Source: CG1-02-35-72 sp045046885
GTDB taxonomy: Bacteria > Bacteroidota > Bacteroidia > Flavobacteriales > Flavobacteriaceae
NCBI GenBank assembly: GCA_045046885.1
Contig: JASFYX010000013.1
Location: forward strand, 1 to 42,931
Direction: 5' to 3'
Length of the DNA: 42,931 nucleotides
The translations under genes and the position numbers were made by a program. A model generated the notes under the pieces. The model did not search any database. It saw only the letters and a list, made by a program, of their open reading frames with translations, and had not been told where the DNA came from. Below are positions 42,850-42,931 of this stretch, piece after piece. Within the stretch, counting starts at the first letter, position 1. Every line of letters starts with the position of its first letter.

Positions 42850-42931
42850 AGGCGATGACATACTCTCCCACCTGGAATGGCAGTACCATCTGCGCTGGTA
42901 GGCTTAACTTCTCTGTTCGGGATGGGAAGAG
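42850..42931 (-). rRNA. 5S rRNA, 3' portion (cut by window edge)
   Basis: Reading the minus strand, the sequence has the conserved 5S rRNA 3' half: GAACAGAGAAGTTAAGCC, TACCAGCGCAGATGGTACTG, CCAGGTGGGAGAGTATG and ending CATCGCC. About 80 of ~110 bases are in the window; the exact mature 3' end is estimated. It marks the distal end of an rRNA operon on the minus strand. Confidence 0.92.

Overview
The window is AT-rich and reads as a chromosome segment of a Flavobacteriaceae-type Bacteroidota. Signs are a SusC/SusD pair, lipoproteins with short MKK-type signal peptides, a LytS/LytTR two-component pair, an ExbB-ExbD-TonB-FolC operon, a TAnnTTTG-type promoter, and 5S rRNA and tRNA genes of flavobacterial type. 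It is ordinary core and accessory chromosome, with no phage or plasmid. The exact genus cannot be read from the sequence.

Layout. (1) 1-9 kb: the tail of an IS30-type transposase, then, on the minus strand, a SusC/SusD outer-membrane glycan uptake pair with a downstream FG-GAP/ASPIC (CRTAC1-type) lipoprotein, then a minus-strand LytS-like kinase/LytTR regulator operon. (2) 9.2-16.8 kb: an amino-sugar block with a NagB-like protein fused to a PIG-L/LmbE deacetylase domain, a secreted GH20 beta-N-acetylhexosaminidase, a lactonase-type beta-propeller lipoprotein, the decayed remains of a ParE-type toxin/antitoxin pair, and a secreted serine hydrolase joined to a GH3 C-terminal-like domain whose GH3 catalytic domain is absent. 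(3) 16.9-17.7 kb: two intact tRNA-Val genes (GAC and TAC anticodons) separated by one near-intact and one decayed copy of a 'tRNA end - terminator - GIY-YIG ORF' cassette. (4) 17.8-22.4 kb, minus: NhaD antiporter, ExbB, ExbD, TonB and FolC. (5) 22.6-28.4 kb: an aminotransferase, RlmF, AnmK, an acyl-CoA dehydrogenase, a hairpin-rich intergenic region, and a secreted class II cyclic-nucleotide phosphodiesterase-type protein. (6) 28.7-37.2 kb, plus: nitrogen assimilation, with a TorF-like outer-membrane protein, PII, ammonium transporter, GltB and GltD. (7) 37.2-42.8 kb, minus: a tight five-gene operon of DegT-type aminotransferase, glycerate kinase, GntP-type permease, GalK-like GHMP kinase and sugar nucleotidyltransferase, lying just downstream of an rRNA operon whose 5S gene and terminator close the window.

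How the genes work together. SusCD, GH20, NagB/PIG-L and AnmK all fit amino-sugar glycan or peptidoglycan-fragment use, although only neighbourhood links the SusCD pair to the enzymes. ExbBD-TonB could power the SusC receptor. Amt-PII-GltBD covers ammonium uptake, sensing and the glutamate synthase step.

The most unusual items are the tRNA/GIY-YIG cassette, with an in-frame A_AAA_AAA slippery heptamer where a -1 shift gives a tRNA-encoded protein tail; the NagB/PIG-L fusion with a substituted NagB catalytic Asp; the headless GH3/beta-lactamase-fold protein; and the uncharacterised five-gene sugar-activation operon.
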